DNA of 28,287 bases, taken from Rhizophagus sp. LPA8_4_AMF. Taxonomy: Eukaryota; Glomeromycota; Glomeromycetes; Glomerales; Glomeraceae. The stretch's first letter is position 1; each line of letters opens with the position of its first letter. The position numbers and the translations under genes were made by a program. The stretch is from the NCBI GenBank assembly GCA_021464525.1, contig JADRCO010000684.1, positions 1 through 28,287 on the forward strand. The letters are read 5' to 3'. Below are positions 7,829 through 19,268 of the stretch, in pieces. The notes beneath the pieces were generated by a model, which saw only the letters and a program-made list of their open reading frames with translations, did no database searches and was not told where the DNA came from.

Positions 7829-10712
7829 ATGATCACAGTCAATATTAAAAAGTTAATTTTCCCACCTTATGTTGAAGATCTTGAATCTCAAAACTTTACA
7901 GAGCAATATTGGACGGAAGCAATTAATGTTTGGGATACAAATCTATCATTACTTCTAAGACTTCAGGATGCAGCTTTCTGTAATCAAATGTTACAGAACG
8001 AATCTCTTCACGAGTTTCTCGGGACTTTTCTTGGAACTCGTGCTAGATCTCATAACATTAAACATATTGATAAAAGAGAAATTGAATTAGAAAAAAAGGT
8101 GTTGGCTATTTTGTTGCGCGTATCGGAAGCATCAAAGATTTCTTCAGATCAACCTGAAAATTCAACAACGCTAGTGGATGATCTTTACACTAAAAATGTG
8201 ATTTCAGTCCCATTATTGCTTGACCTAGCTATAACTTATGGAAAATCTAATTTTATTCATACCAAAAAAATTTTGGATAATATAATTGATTCGGTTCCGA
8301 AATTGATGCAAGATTTCGAAATTCATTCAACTACTGTGATTAATTATATTAAAGCAATTAAAGACAAGTTTGTAGAGATGGGGGAGAAAGTTTATGAGGG
8401 TGAAGATGTTAATTTTGATTCAAATATTCATGATGCAAAAGTTTATTTGAGTTTCATTTTAGATATTTTTATTACTTTAGATTGTTTGTTTACTGTTTTT
8501 AAACCTGTAGTAAGCATATTCAACAATAAGGATGATGAAAGTTTTTTATTGAAAATAAAAACATTTTATGACGAAACAATACCATTAATATCAAAACTTA
8601 TTTCTGAAAATGAACTAAATGATCTAAACATATTAAAGCATGTTTTAGTTTCATTGGCGTATCATACTTTAGATGCATGTTATTTCAACCCCCTGGGATT
8701 TACATCCATTGAAGAAGATAATTTTTCATTCATTAAATATGATGAAAATTTGAATGATGATAAAATTAAAGACATATTAGCAAAGATGAATGATATGATA
8801 ATGTATATGATTGAGCTCTCGCCATTAGAGAAACCTGTACAATGTTTTGTTGATGCTCCTTTAATTTTGGATATAGAAATTGAATTCGATTTAAATGGAA
8901 AATTGACCAAAATAAAAAATGAAATTAGTGATGGATATCCTTTTAATATATACATATATGTATTTTTTTTTCATGACATCTAACGCATAAAATCATCTAT
9001 TTATTATAATCCTGAATTTTTCACACTGATGATGTTCAAGTTGATTATATAGTTAAGTCTTTGGAGTCTATGAGACTTATGAACCAAGAAACTGAAAAGG
9101 TTACGTGGAATATGCGATTAAAACAAAAGCAAAAACGATATATTTCACGCATGTCAAATGGTCCTACTGCTGAAGAATATCCTACTGGTGAAGTTAAGGT
9201 AGAATAATTAAGCTCTAAATTCATATTCACAAATTTAATAGTAAATAATTTGATAATAAATAATAACTTATGGTTGTTTTCTGAATTAGTCCAATGGGAT
9301 TAATCATAATGGAATTGATGATAACGAAATCAATGATAACGAAATGTACTTAATGTCTCTGATTTCACAAGTACAAGAAGTCTTTCCTGATTTAGGAGAA
9401 GGCTTTATTGAAGCATGTTTGTCTACCTATGACAATAACGTGGAAACTGTAATAGATCGGTTATTGACACAATCACTTCCTGAGCATTTAGCATCAATGG
9501 ATCATACGTTACCATGGTATATTATAATTTTTTTGATTTTATGCTTTTGGCGAAATTAACTAAATTCCGCTATTTTTTAGTGAAGTAGAAGCGGTTGAAA
9601 ATCCGAATGGTTAGAAATATATTAGTATATTGTAATTTTTTTTTTTTTTTTTGATAATACTCAAGCTTTTTTTTAGATGAGGATTTACTTGCTCAGCGTA
9701 GAAATATATTTGATAATGATGAATTCGATGTGTTTTCAGGAAAAATTCTTGACACATCTCGAATTCATAAAGGAAAGAAGAAGTTGGTTGCTTTATCTTA
9801 TTATTATCTAATTATCCATTGATTTTTCATTTTTATTTATTTGTTATTTTCTTTCATTAAGTCGTGGTACAGCTGATAAATTGTTAGAGGATAAATCATT
9901 TATTGAATCTAATAAGGAGTCGATGATGAATATGATTTACAATACTATGTATGAAGATGAATATGATGATACATACGACACTAGCGGTTTGAATATGCGC
10001 GGAATAGATCTTCATACAGTTGATGAGATAGATGAATTGGGTACTAGTTCGCGTGATAAGGCGGAGGTAATTAGTTATAATTTAGAAATTTACACGAAAA
10101 AAAAATGCATACTAATATATTTCTTTCATTAATAAAGATTGATCCTGGTATTATGCATGAAGAAAAGCTTATCAAAATGTATCAATCTGATACATCAGTA
10201 TTTGACAGGACAAGTGCTGTAAGAAAATCAGATAAACGCGCTCAACTCAGAAAAATTACTAAGATGACCGATGAACAGATAGAGGGATGGTATATTATGT
10301 TTCAGAGAAACGTAAGTATCTTTAAAGTGTAATAATTCGAGCTATGTACATTTGAATATTTATATCAATCATTATTTTGTTTCTATAGCCAAGAAAAGAT
10401 AAGTTGCTTTCGAAATACGAATGGAATGGCAAACAAGAAGAATTATTTTCAAACGTTTCTGACGAAAGTTCTTCTAAATCATCTTCTCGACAAGGAAGTT
10501 ATAATCAATTTAGAGGCGGGCTTAGAGGAAGGGGCGGAAGTAGAGGCAGAGGTAGAGGTAGAGGAAGAGGCGGAAGTGGAGTACAGTTTTCGCGTAATTC
10601 TGACGCTGATAATATTTCTACGTATTCGCGAAATAAATATAAAAATAATCACAACCAAAAGAATGCTTATGTAAAGAAAATGTCAAGAGGTTTTGGTCGG
10701 TCGCCAGAATAG
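7829..10712 (+). CDS. ASCC2: ASCC2/CUE3-like subunit of the ribosome-quality-control trigger (RQT/ASC-1) complex
   Basis: Eight exons: 7829-8934, 9027-9198, 9290-9516, 9581-9609, 9677-9782, 9862-10066, 10138-10311 and 10389-10712, giving 780 residues (human ASCC2 757). The N-terminus begins with the ASCC2-type helical region (FPPYVEDLES, YWTEAINVWD, LLRLQDAAFCN). A CUE ubiquitin-binding domain lies at about 446-490 (VQEVFPDLGEGFIEACLSTY, then NNVETVIDRLL). The conserved C-terminal block includes VRKSDKRAQLRK and DEQIEGWYIMFQRN, followed by KDKLLSKYEW. The tail is an RGG box (about 714-735) suited to RNA or ribosome contact. ASCC2/Cue3 binds K63-linked ubiquitin on stalled, collided ribosomes and helps the Slh1/ASCC3 helicase split them. 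The first intron is best explained as U12-type AT-AC. The RGG tract is a simple GA-rich repeat (about 10512-10585) likely to vary in length. Confidence 0.9.
8935..9026 (+). other. Candidate U12-type AT-AC intron (92 nt)
   Basis: The intron begins ATATCCTTTT, a full match to the minor-spliceosome AT-AC 5' splice site, and ends CACAC at 9026. A branch-like element TCCTGAAT (9010-9017; consensus TCCTTRAY) lies 10 nt before the 3' end, the usual U12 distance. Splicing here joins GAT-GG to T-GAT-GAT and reads SDGDDVQVDYIVKSLE with no frame break. A competing GT-AG model (8928-9040, gtgatg...ttcaag) is also in frame, dropping 7 residues, but has a poor donor. Seen in sequence; splicing is not shown. 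Confidence 0.72.
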
Positions 10713-11070
10713 TATGCAAATTTAATTATTTAAAAATTACAATAATAAAATAAATTTTTGATGATAAATATTCGTCGTTTGGTGTCGCGTGTTTGTAGCT
10801 TATGTAATTCGATATTGGATTGAATGATTAATTAAATTATACCAATTATAGTAGTTAATAAAAACGCGTAAACATTACTATCATTACTAAATTCGTGTGG
10901 ATCTAACCTTATAAAGGCGGTGGATCTTGGACCGTTTGTTTCTTTCGTTTTTACACTTTATTTTCTCATTACCTTGTTAAAGACGAGCAGGTTTATATTA
11001 TTACATCTCACCGATGCTAATAAACGCGTTAAATATTTATGAATTAATTATAAGTTTTTTTTTCTAGGGA
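10713..11070. other. Intergenic; probable 5' UTR exon and intron of the methyltransferase
   Basis: No coding region is seen. A good acceptor (ttttttttctag, ending 11067) lies just before the methyltransferase ATG at 11071. An upstream donor-like gacgagcag|gttta (around 10990) suggests a spliced 5' UTR. The stretch 10890-10960 is less AT-rich than its flanks and could be the promoter. Confidence 0.4.
10744..10754 (+). terminator. Candidate poly(A) signal of the ASCC2-like gene
   Basis: Two overlapping AATAAA hexamers (10744-10749 and 10749-10754) lie about 32 nt after the stop codon and are followed by a T/G-rich stretch, a typical 3'-end arrangement. Confidence 0.4.
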
Positions 11071-14000
11071 ATGTTGCATCTAAACGATCCTGAGACTCGT
11101 GGAGAAAACTCCAGAGTCACTGTACCTTGTACTTCACGTGTTCCATGTCAGGTAATGTATAGTTTTTGGTTGATTTAAGAGCAGGTCTATCAAATTAGCA
11201 GAAATCATATTTGATTCAGAAGTATTATTCATAGCACTTACAATATTTTAAATCAATAAGTTGAATCTTGTATAACGTATTTAATTTAACTTCTTTCTAG
11301 GATGTGAATGGTCATGATGCAAAGTTAGGTCAATCACATTCGCTTATTGGGGATGATCAAACATTTACGATCGATGATATTGGGCCTTCTTTTGAATATG
11401 ATCCTGAATTGCCCAAACTGAATAAATTTTCTGTGTCAGTTAAATCAAAGACAAATGGACCAAATGTATCTACGTTAATTATTATAATCTCATTGGAGAG
11501 AAATTATCAGTGATTTTGTATAAATTGATATTTATACCATAAAATAGGTTTTTGTAGAAGTTCCTGCGCTGAAAAAGGTGCGAACTGCTTATAAAGATCT
11601 TGATGAAGTTACAGAAAGAATTACTGAGGAACAATGCATTAACTTCCTAATGGTGAGTATGAGAATTTTCAACAAATAATAATGGTTGAAAATAATTCAT
11701 TTTTGATTCGATATTCTTATTGTAAAGGCCGATTCTACAGTAAGTGATACTATGAGTGACGATGATACAGAATATTTCAGTATCGAAAATTTCGTTGTTT
11801 ACGATAAAAATGGCGAGGTTCGTTAAATTTAATTCTAACGATTTTATTACTGACGATAATAATAATAAATAATACATAAAAATATTTATTTACTTATTCT
11901 TAATATTATTAATTTATTTAGATTGTCGATTTTTGGGTAGAATATGATTTCCGTAGTTCTGAATTGTATTGGGATGGGATACTTGTTGAAGGCGATAAAA
12001 AGATTACATGCGTGGGGGTAAATTATTTATCTTTTTCTTTAACTTTTATCATACTTTAAAGCTTAATAAATGTTAATATATATTTAATAGGTAAATTATA
12101 AAAAATTTACTATAGAAGGATATGGTGTTAATCATAATGAAATCATAATTTGGTTTGAATCTTCTGTTCGCGAAAATCTTTGGTATAAAGTTGTATCAAC
12201 TTTGCCAGAATACACTCAAATTTGGAAGAGTTTTGTGTGGAGGGTATATCTGACTAAATACGTATTGGATTGGATTCATACGAGCCCGTCAGTGCTATTT
12301 AAGGATTTGGAATTACAATTTTATAATTGGATTCACAACTCACGTAGTGGAGACCCGTTTTATGAAGAATGGATTTCTAAATTAAATCCTCAAACGCGAG
12401 ATTTTAGGCATCTCGTTATTAATAACATGTATTTAATTTGGCATGAGGCTTATTTTCTTGGTCCAGATTATTCTGAAAAGCCATTTTTTCAAGGTAACAT
12501 ATGAATTTATTAAAGATAAAATTAATTAAAAATTAATCCGTTATTAACAAATTGACATTCGAAATTTTTAGACGAATGGAGTCCAGGAAGATATTCTTCC
12601 AATACTAGTGTAAATTATTATTACCTTTTCAGTTTATGATAACATTTCTTAATATTTATGCTAACTTTGAATGTTAAAATACCGATAAAGACTATTGGCA
12701 AGAGTTTGGAAAAAACTACAGTCACGCCAACCGTATACAAATGGTTTAATGACTTATTTCCAAACCTTCTGAATGTGATAGGTATAGATATTAATTTAAA
12801 TATTATCTTCCAATTAATTTATAATATAACATATAACAAATTTGTGTTTTAGAGCCGGACAATTGTGATGAATTGAAAGGTAGTCCATCAAAGAATGTAG
12901 GATATAATGTAGGGGAATATAAAGAACTCAAGCACAAAGGAGTTCCAATTTTCCGAGGGTTAATCTCGAAGAGTAAGAAAAATTATAATCGGGTGCAAAT
13001 TGATGATGTTGTGATTAACGTTGGAGACTGTTGTGAAATTTACTCTGATGATTCTGTGGGGCCAGGTGTTCGCTGGATATGGTAATATTTCGTTTTAAAA
13101 GTACCGAAACTTCATGAGAAATTAACTTATTTGCCTTTTTTCTAAAAAAAAGTTATATTACAGAAATCACACAAGTTAACGACAGTGGTGCTATTAAATT
13201 CGTGTGGCTCTATTCAAGAAAAGACACGCTTCTTCAGAATTTGGATAAAGATTTATCATCGAATAAGTCAAAAGAGCTATTTTTTACTTTACACTGTGAA
13301 TGCGTTAAATTTTGGCAAATTAGTCGTATTAAGAGAAAGGTTTTAGTGTATTTTGGGAAATCTAAATGTCCTGGTAATCTAGTTCTCCAAAGTTATTTTT
13401 ACATATAAATAATTAATATGGTGTACGTATTCAAGTATCTAATTTTTTTATTTACAGAGCCAAACAATGAGAATGTTTTCTTTTGTAAGTATGCTTATCT
13501 TCCAATGGCAAAAGAAGGAAGTTTTATCACGTTCCATGAAGTCATGACCTATCCAAACGAAGAAGGCGGACTTTGCTGTGGCTGTGGAGATAATGATGAC
13601 AAATTTGCAATTTTTAAAAAGAAATACGAACGTGATGATTGCATTTTAATAAAACCATTCGAAGGAGATATCAAAGAACTTTATACTATTTGCAAAATCG
13701 AGAGTATTAATGAGGAAGGGGGTTATGTAACTCTCCGACGCTTTTATAGGCTAACAGAATTGTCCCAGAAAAAATATGGAACGGCAAAAAATGAACTATT
13801 ATTTTCGGATTATTTATTCAATTTTGATAGATTTCACGATGTTGTACGAAGTTGTCATGTTGAATTTTTACCACTTGGTGAAGAAAAACCTGTCAACTTG
13901 CTTCATCGTGGTACTGGGGAACACGTAAGTGTTTATAGCGGCAATTTAATAGCGAATAATCTATTTATTTTTATTACTGTTTTCATAGTTCTATTTTTCG

Positions 14001-16269
14001 AAAATATACTTTCGAAGAACAAAAACAATAAAAAATCCTGACTCAAACATGATGGAATATTTCTCTAACATACTCCCGGATTGGTACTACAAAGTTGAGC
14101 CGTGTACCAAATTAAAATGCCTTGATCTTTTTTGTGGGGGTGGTTCGTTGGGAAGAGGATTCGAAGACGCAGGATTTGTAGAGTGCAAATGGTAATTTGG
14201 TTTGCTTCCTTTTTTCCTATTTTATTTTTTCATATTAATAAGTAACGGTAATAATGATAATTCATCTATTAAGGGCGATAGATACCAATGAAACTGCTAT
14301 GAAAACTTATATGCATAATTCTAAACAAGGGGATGTTGTGCTAATTAACGAAAGTGTTAATAAAATTCTCGCCAATGCTATGAAAAATAAAAATAATCAG
14401 AATTTACCAAATAAGGTGCACATCTTTGGTTTTACCTTTTAGTAATTCTAAAGTTATGTATCAATCAATATCTTATTATTTAATAGGGTGAGGTTGATAT
14501 ATTATTGGCAGGATCACCTTGTCAGGGGTTTTCGCGCATAAACAAACACCAGGATACTGATAGAAGCATGGCTAATAATTCATTAGTTGCTTCCGTTGCA
14601 TCATTTGTCGATTTTTATCGGCCACGATTTTTATTACTTGAGAATGTAGCAACTATTTATCGTAAACTTGGTAAGATTAAACATAATTTTTCATCATGTA
14701 TTAGCGCGATTTAACAAGTCTTCATTTTCATAAACAGTATTTTTTAGGTTGATAGGATGCTTACTTGAAATTGGGTATCAAATTAAAGTTGGTCTAATAT
14801 CAGCCATTCAACAAGGTTGTGCTCAAGAAAGAAATCGCATTTTTCTTTGGGCTGCAGGTAAATTTTTTTTCTAAAATCAAATTTTTATAATTTATTTTAC
14901 TTATTTATACATAAATAGCACATGGTGAAGTGTTACCGGGCCATCCACCAGTTTCACATATGCATTCCAACTTTTTTTTTAAATCGTATCGAAATTTGTT
15001 TAATTTAGGAAATAGCACAAGGTAATTTATGGTGTATTATGACTTAGAACTTTTTACAATGAATTTAACGTATTTTTTTTTTTTAGCTTAGAAGGTTTGT
15101 CCAACGTATCTGTGACAAGCTTTACAATGAATACGGTTGGAGAAATTACTTATGACCTTCCAAAGTTAGATACCGGAAACTATTGGTATCCTATCTATCC
15201 GGACCACGTTGCCACTATTAATAGTTATAAGATCAAGGAGATCCTAAGAAGGATCCCCACTTACCCTCCTGGATCAGACTATTATTCAGCTCTAGATAGG
15301 GGAATGATACCCGATAGACTTAGGAAGGAAGAATATGATTCAAAACGCGTGAATCATTTCGGCGGAGAAAAGTATAAGTTCTGCCAGCGTATTGAAAAAG
15401 ATGACGTGTTCTCAACTATATGTACCTCAATGAGTAGGTTTCTTATTTATTATTTTATAGTTTAAATTAAATAATAAACTTTTTTTTCCTTCACGTGTTT
15501 GACAATAAGGATGTAACGGCTTTGTAAGTACTTATGAATTTAAACATAGTAAATTTACGTTTGACCAAATATTTATTAACTATTTATTTTTTTCTATTAG
15601 CATCCAAGAATCGTGCACTTCGAAGAACCTAGGGTCATAAGTGTTCGAGAGGCCGCAAGGGCTCAAGGTAAATGAGAAATTTAATAGCATGAATAATCTT
15701 ACCACACAACCCTCGGAAAGGCGTAATTTCTAACCGTCACCGATTACGTGATGGCCGCGTTCGCGTTGTTTATATTTATCTCATCGACGTTTTTTGGGTA
15801 GTCTGATCTCTTTGTCATATCATTTCGGATGTCACTTATGTTACCGTAAACATATAACTGAGGGTTGGTGTGGTAAGATGATCTCGTGGTGATAAGGATG
15901 ATCTGTGGTGTGTGTGAGAATGATCATAATAGCATTAATTATTTTATTAATACTTAACGTATTTCTAGGTTTTCTCGAAACTGATATTCTATGTGGTAAT
16001 ATAGCCGATCAATATAAAGTGGTTGGTAAGTACTGCATTTTAATGGTTTAATTTTAATGGTTTAGAATTTTTGTCTTTTTTATCATTTTAACCGAGTGCG
16101 AATGAATATTTAATTTTTTTTTTTCATTTTTCATTATAATAATTTAATAGGTAATAGTGTTCCGAGAAATATTGCCTTTGCTCTTGGGCTTCAGTTAGGA
16201 AGAGCACTGACAGACCATGAGCACGAACACCTTCCCAAAAATCATTATGCATTATGGAATGATTATTAA
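11071..16269 (+). CDS. DNMT1/Masc2-like DNA (cytosine-5) methyltransferase with RFTS and two BAH domains
   Basis: Twenty-one exons: 11071-11151, 11301-11465, 11548-11652, 11728-11817, 11922-12017, 12091-12493, 12572-12609, 12691-12781, 12853-13081, 13153-13373, 13458-13924, 13989-14191, 14274-14415, 14487-14670, 14738-14857, 14919-15021, 15087-15433, 15510-15523, 15601-15667, 15969-16025 and 16151-16269, giving 1113 residues. In order: an RFTS-like domain (about 130-310; FTIEGYGV, LWYKVVSTLPEYTQIW), BAH1 (about 365-510), BAH2 (about 510-660) and the catalytic domain from about 700. Motif I is DLFCGGGSLGRGFE, motif IV SPCQGFS with catalytic Cys789, motif VI ENV (829-831), motif VIII QERNRIFLW and motif X GNSVPRNIAFALG (about 1075). 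SVREAARAQGF is conserved. No CXXC zinc finger is seen. Such enzymes maintain CpG methylation or, in the DIM-2 branch, methylate repeats; architecture favours DNMT1/Masc2. All catalytic motifs are intact. Confidence 0.93.
15510..15523 (+). other. 14-nt microexon of the methyltransferase gene
   Basis: Exon 17 must end at 15433 (donor gtaggt) because other donors lead to a stop. The acceptor aataag at 15504-15509 and the donor gtaagt at 15524-15529 bound 14 nt encoding R-C-N-G-F across the joins. The result, TICTSMRCNGFHPRIVHF, leads straight into VISVREAARAQG, as expected between DNMT motifs VIII and IX. Confidence 0.75.
15682..15935. mobile_element. Probable MITE inside methyltransferase intron 19
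   Basis: This intron (15668-15968, 301 nt) is the longest in the gene. It holds an imperfect inverted pair: atcttaccacacaaccctc (15696-15714) against gagggttggtgtggtaagat (15860-15879). A 9-bp direct repeat, taatagcat, lies at 15682-15690 and 15927-15935. The interior is GC-richer than surrounding introns (for example ggccgcgttcgcgttg near 15752). Inverted repeats plus a 9-bp duplication would fit a small Mutator-like non-autonomous element. However, the right inverted repeat stops 47 bp short of the direct repeat, so the boundaries are uncertain. Confidence 0.5.
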
Positions 16270-16580
16270 ATACAATATTTTTAGATTATCATAAATCTAC
16301 AGTATATATGCTTAAACCATAAACTGCGTTCATTAAAGTCGATCTAATCGACTGTACTCTAATCACGTGAAATTCATTTATCAGCCAATTAAAGTTCATC
16401 CAATCATAAACTGACATAAATTACTGTTCAAACAATGCAAATCTGAAAAAATGAGTCGTCTTTAAATACTTGAGTAATTCCTTGGGTAGGGTTTCTTCCC
16501 AATTTGCGAAAGAGATTAAATCAAAAGTATTCTTGACTTCTTTTCATTCATTTTCTGTGAAAAACTTTGTATAACGAAAA
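16270..16580 (+). promoter_or_regulatory. Upstream region of PI synthase with E-box and CCAAT motifs
   Basis: This 311-bp gap has no ORF. CACGTGAAAT (16364-16373) is one base from the yeast inositol-responsive element CATGTGAAAT and holds a CACGTG core for bHLH factors. CCAAT boxes lie at about 16385 and 16400 on the same strand. A small palindrome, gtcga-tctaa-tcgac, lies near 16338-16352. The link to inositol control is only suggestive; yeast PIS1 itself is not inositol-regulated. Confidence 0.4.
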
Positions 16581-17789
16581 ATGGCGAATAAAATTAAACA
16601 GCAACTTGAACCACTTCCACCATCACCTAAAATACAAGAAGTGAAAAATGTTTTCTTATTTATACCAAACATTATAGGTATGCATTATGGAATCCTATTT
16701 TTTGCTATTATTTAGTATTTTTATTGTATTAAACGTTTCTTTTAGTTTTTTTGCATCGTTGTTTTTATCGCGACAAACTCTTAATATTTTTATTTTACAT
16801 TAATAAATTTCTTAATCAGGCTTAAAAATTTAATATTTATGTGATAAATAGGCTTTATTCGGGTCATTCTTGCGATACTCTCATTGTATTATATGCCAAA
16901 TAAGCCATGGACTTGTATGGGTCTTTATACATTTTCGTGTTTATTAGATGCTGTAGATGGAAATGCGGCAAGATATTTTGATCAATGTGCGTATTTCCTT
17001 CTGAATTATAATTATTCAATTGAAATTCTTTAATTGATATTATATTCGTATAATAGGTAGTGAGTTTGGAGTCGTCTTAGATATGGTAACAGACAGATCA
17101 ACAACTTCTTGTCTATTGTGTTTCCTTGCTACAAAGTATTCTTCATGGACAATTTTATTTCAATTATTAATCTCTTTGGATCTTAGTAGTCATTATATGC
17201 ATATGTATAGGTAAATAATTCGCATAACTTGCTCGAAAAATTTATCATAACTGAATTATCTAGACTGATCTTTATTACAATTGTATTTAGCTCATTGACA
17301 TCAGGTTCTTCGAGCCATAAAAATATTGATAAATCTTCAAATTCTATTTTACGTGCTTATTATTCTAATAATGTAGGTCTTTATGTATGTGGAGTTAGTT
17401 TTTTCTTTTTCCTTCTCTTTTTTTAATAGATATATAATATTTTATAGGTGGTTCTTTTTATCTTCTGTGCACTAAATGAATTATTTTTTGTTGCATTGTA
17501 TCTTTTGTCATTTAACCACGAAGACATAGGTAATTTATTTACTATCAAAGCTATCAATTTAAGGATTCGAAATTTTTGATTTTGACATTAATTTTTCTAC
17601 ATTTAATATATAGCACCGGGGCTGAATTTTATAATTCGATTAATTGCTTTTTTTTCTTTTCCTGTTTGTACTGGAAAACAAATAATTAATGTAATTCAAT
17701 TAGCTGGTGCTAGTAAAAGGTTGGCTAGTATTGACTTCGTGGAACAAAGAAAGATATCCAAAAATGGAGAAAACGTAAAGAACAATTGA
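16581..17789 (+). CDS. PIS1: CDP-diacylglycerol-inositol 3-phosphatidyltransferase (PI synthase)
   Basis: Six exons: 16581-16677, 16852-16986, 17057-17210, 17291-17372, 17448-17529 and 17614-17789, giving 241 residues (yeast Pis1 220). The CDP-alcohol phosphatidyltransferase motif D-x2-DG-x2-AR-x8-G-x3-D-x3-D is complete: Asp65, Asp68-Gly69, Ala72-Arg73, Gly82, Asp86 and Asp90. The near N-terminus (NVFLFIPNIIGFIRVI), SSHYMHMY and the hydrophobic C-terminal segments match eukaryotic PI synthases. The enzyme joins CDP-diacylglycerol and myo-inositol into phosphatidylinositol in the ER membrane and needs Mn2+ or Mg2+. The motif is split between exons 2 and 3. The lysine-rich tail (KISKNGENVKNN) is probably cytosolic. 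Confidence 0.95.
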
Positions 17790-18292
17790 AAATCCAATTT
17801 TCTTTCCACTTTTTCATTAATATAATTCTTTCTGAATTTGCTTTTTAGTATAGAAAAATGATTCCGATAGAGAATTGAATCGATTTTAAGTTTAAATTTA
17901 TACTATCCTCTTTTCCTCAAAGTTTTTATCCCCCGAAAGTAACTTACTAATTTTCTATCTAAAAAGAATTGACATCTAATTTATTTGTATTAATATATTT
18001 TCTTATCGGTATAAACCAGTATTTAATTAATATAAGATCCAAAATGTAAAAAATAGATCTATTAAAAACCGCTGAATCTATCTTGAACAAATTGAATGAG
18101 TGTTTATAATAAGAAATGCGAAACGAAAAGAAATATCCCGTCAAAACCTACCTTAAACTCAATTCTGTTTGCTGCACTAATTTAAATTACAACAGATCAA
18201 AAAACAAAAACTTTTTTATACCATAATTTGAACGTTCATTTAAGCTAATAATTCAAGAATCATCTTTATAATTTTTTTTAATACTTATTCCA
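17790..18292. other. Intergenic, convergent 3' flanks of PIS1 and SMD3
   Basis: About 500 bp of AT-rich DNA between two convergent genes. A short open frame on the minus strand (17959-18144) has no family resemblance and low-complexity content, so I do not call it. No RNA gene is recognised. Confidence 0.5.
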
Positions 18293-18833
18293 TTATTGGG
18301 AACGTCCACGGCCACGAGTTACACCACGGAATCCTGCTCTACCTCTTCCACCACGAGCTAAAATAAAATTTTTGTCAAATAAAATCAAATAGTCTATTAA
18401 AGTTATTTTTACATTAGATTACACGTACCTTGAGCTCTCGCGACAGTAGCTTTACCTCTACCCATTCCTATACCTCTACCTTTCATAGCATTCGGACCGA
18501 TCTTCTTAAACATTGGAGCATTCTTTAACATATCTGGCACAATAAAGAATCTAACATGTGAACCTCTAATATAAACTTGATCCAATTGAGATACGCGCCC
18601 ATCCCTTGCAGTAACGGTAATTTCACGAAGCTGTACGTTCATATTGTCTTCAGCTAATAGATTTTTGAAAAAGTGAAAGTTTAGATCTGTCATAAGTTAT
18701 AATATGCTTTTACAAACCAAAAATTTTTACCTTCAGATAATTTTCCTCTGTAAACTGTTCCATTGTTTAATTCTAATGTTACGACGTGTCCCTGAGCTTC
18801 ATGAAGTAATTTAATAGGTACCCCAATAGACAT
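18293..18833 (-). CDS. SMD3: Small nuclear ribonucleoprotein SmD3
   Basis: Three exons in transcript order: 18833-18731, 18653-18429 and 18357-18293, giving 130 residues (human SmD3 126). The start [16 protein letters not shown] and the Sm1 motif ([15 protein letters not shown]) are nearly identical to SmD3 of other eukaryotes. Sm2 includes [19 protein letters not shown]. The tail is RG-rich ([19 protein letters not shown]), the usual target of arginine dimethylation. SmD3 pairs with SmB in the heptameric ring around U1, U2, U4 and U5 snRNAs, and also around the minor-spliceosome U11, U12 and U4atac. This matters here because a U12-type intron is predicted in the window. An intron splits the RG tail from the core. 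Confidence 0.96.
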
Positions 18834-19268
18834 CTTTGTAGTTTTAGAATTTTGAGAAGTCAACAAAAAAAAAACTAATCGGGAATTAAATCGGTAACAA
18901 ATCATTTTTATTAGGTAATATTAAATGATCTTTGCTAAAGTTGCACGACTTCAAAAATGAATTATGTCCCGTGTTACATTTGACTAAAGTGACGTAAATG
19001 TATTTCCAAATAAATATCTAGATTCGAGAAATATGCCATCTTTCTTTTTTCAATTATATCTGGCTTTTCCGCTCATTTATTTCAAAACAAACCTGCAAGT
19101 TCCTTTAAAATTTTTCCATAATTTTATACTCGGGGAACCAAGAATTTTTTTTTTTTTTTTTTTGTTTAATACATTTTTTGTGTCCTCCATTCTATCACCC
19201 AAAATCATTACTTTTTCCCTGACACTACTTTTTTGCCTTTTTTAAGGTTACAAAAAAAAAAAATCACC
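18834..19268. promoter_or_regulatory. Divergent region between SMD3 and the unknown membrane-protein gene
   Basis: A TGACGTAA sequence, a CRE/ATF-like site, lies at 18990-18997. A run of 17 or so T at about 19147-19163 and an A12 run just before 19263 are present. No ATG in this stretch connects in frame to the downstream gene without a speculative intron. An open frame at 19033-19245 is T-run-driven and hydrophobic, and I do not call it. Confidence 0.4.

Noticed and set aside
8928-9040. GT-AG alternative for the first ASCC2 intron
   Set aside because: It is in frame, but the donor gtgatg is poor and the overlapping AT-AC signals are near perfect. Kept as an alternative to test.
14731-14751. 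Second acceptor (ttttttag at about 14748) for methyltransferase exon 15
   Set aside because: Using it gives an immediate stop; the acceptor at 14736-14737 keeps the frame.
17959-18144. A 61-codon minus-strand open frame between PIS1 and SMD3
   Set aside because: It is AT-driven with Ile/Phe/Tyr bias, no family motif and no splice partner.
19033-19245. An open frame rich in Phe and Leu upstream of the membrane-protein gene
   Set aside because: Most of it is T runs, and it is not in frame with the downstream exon.
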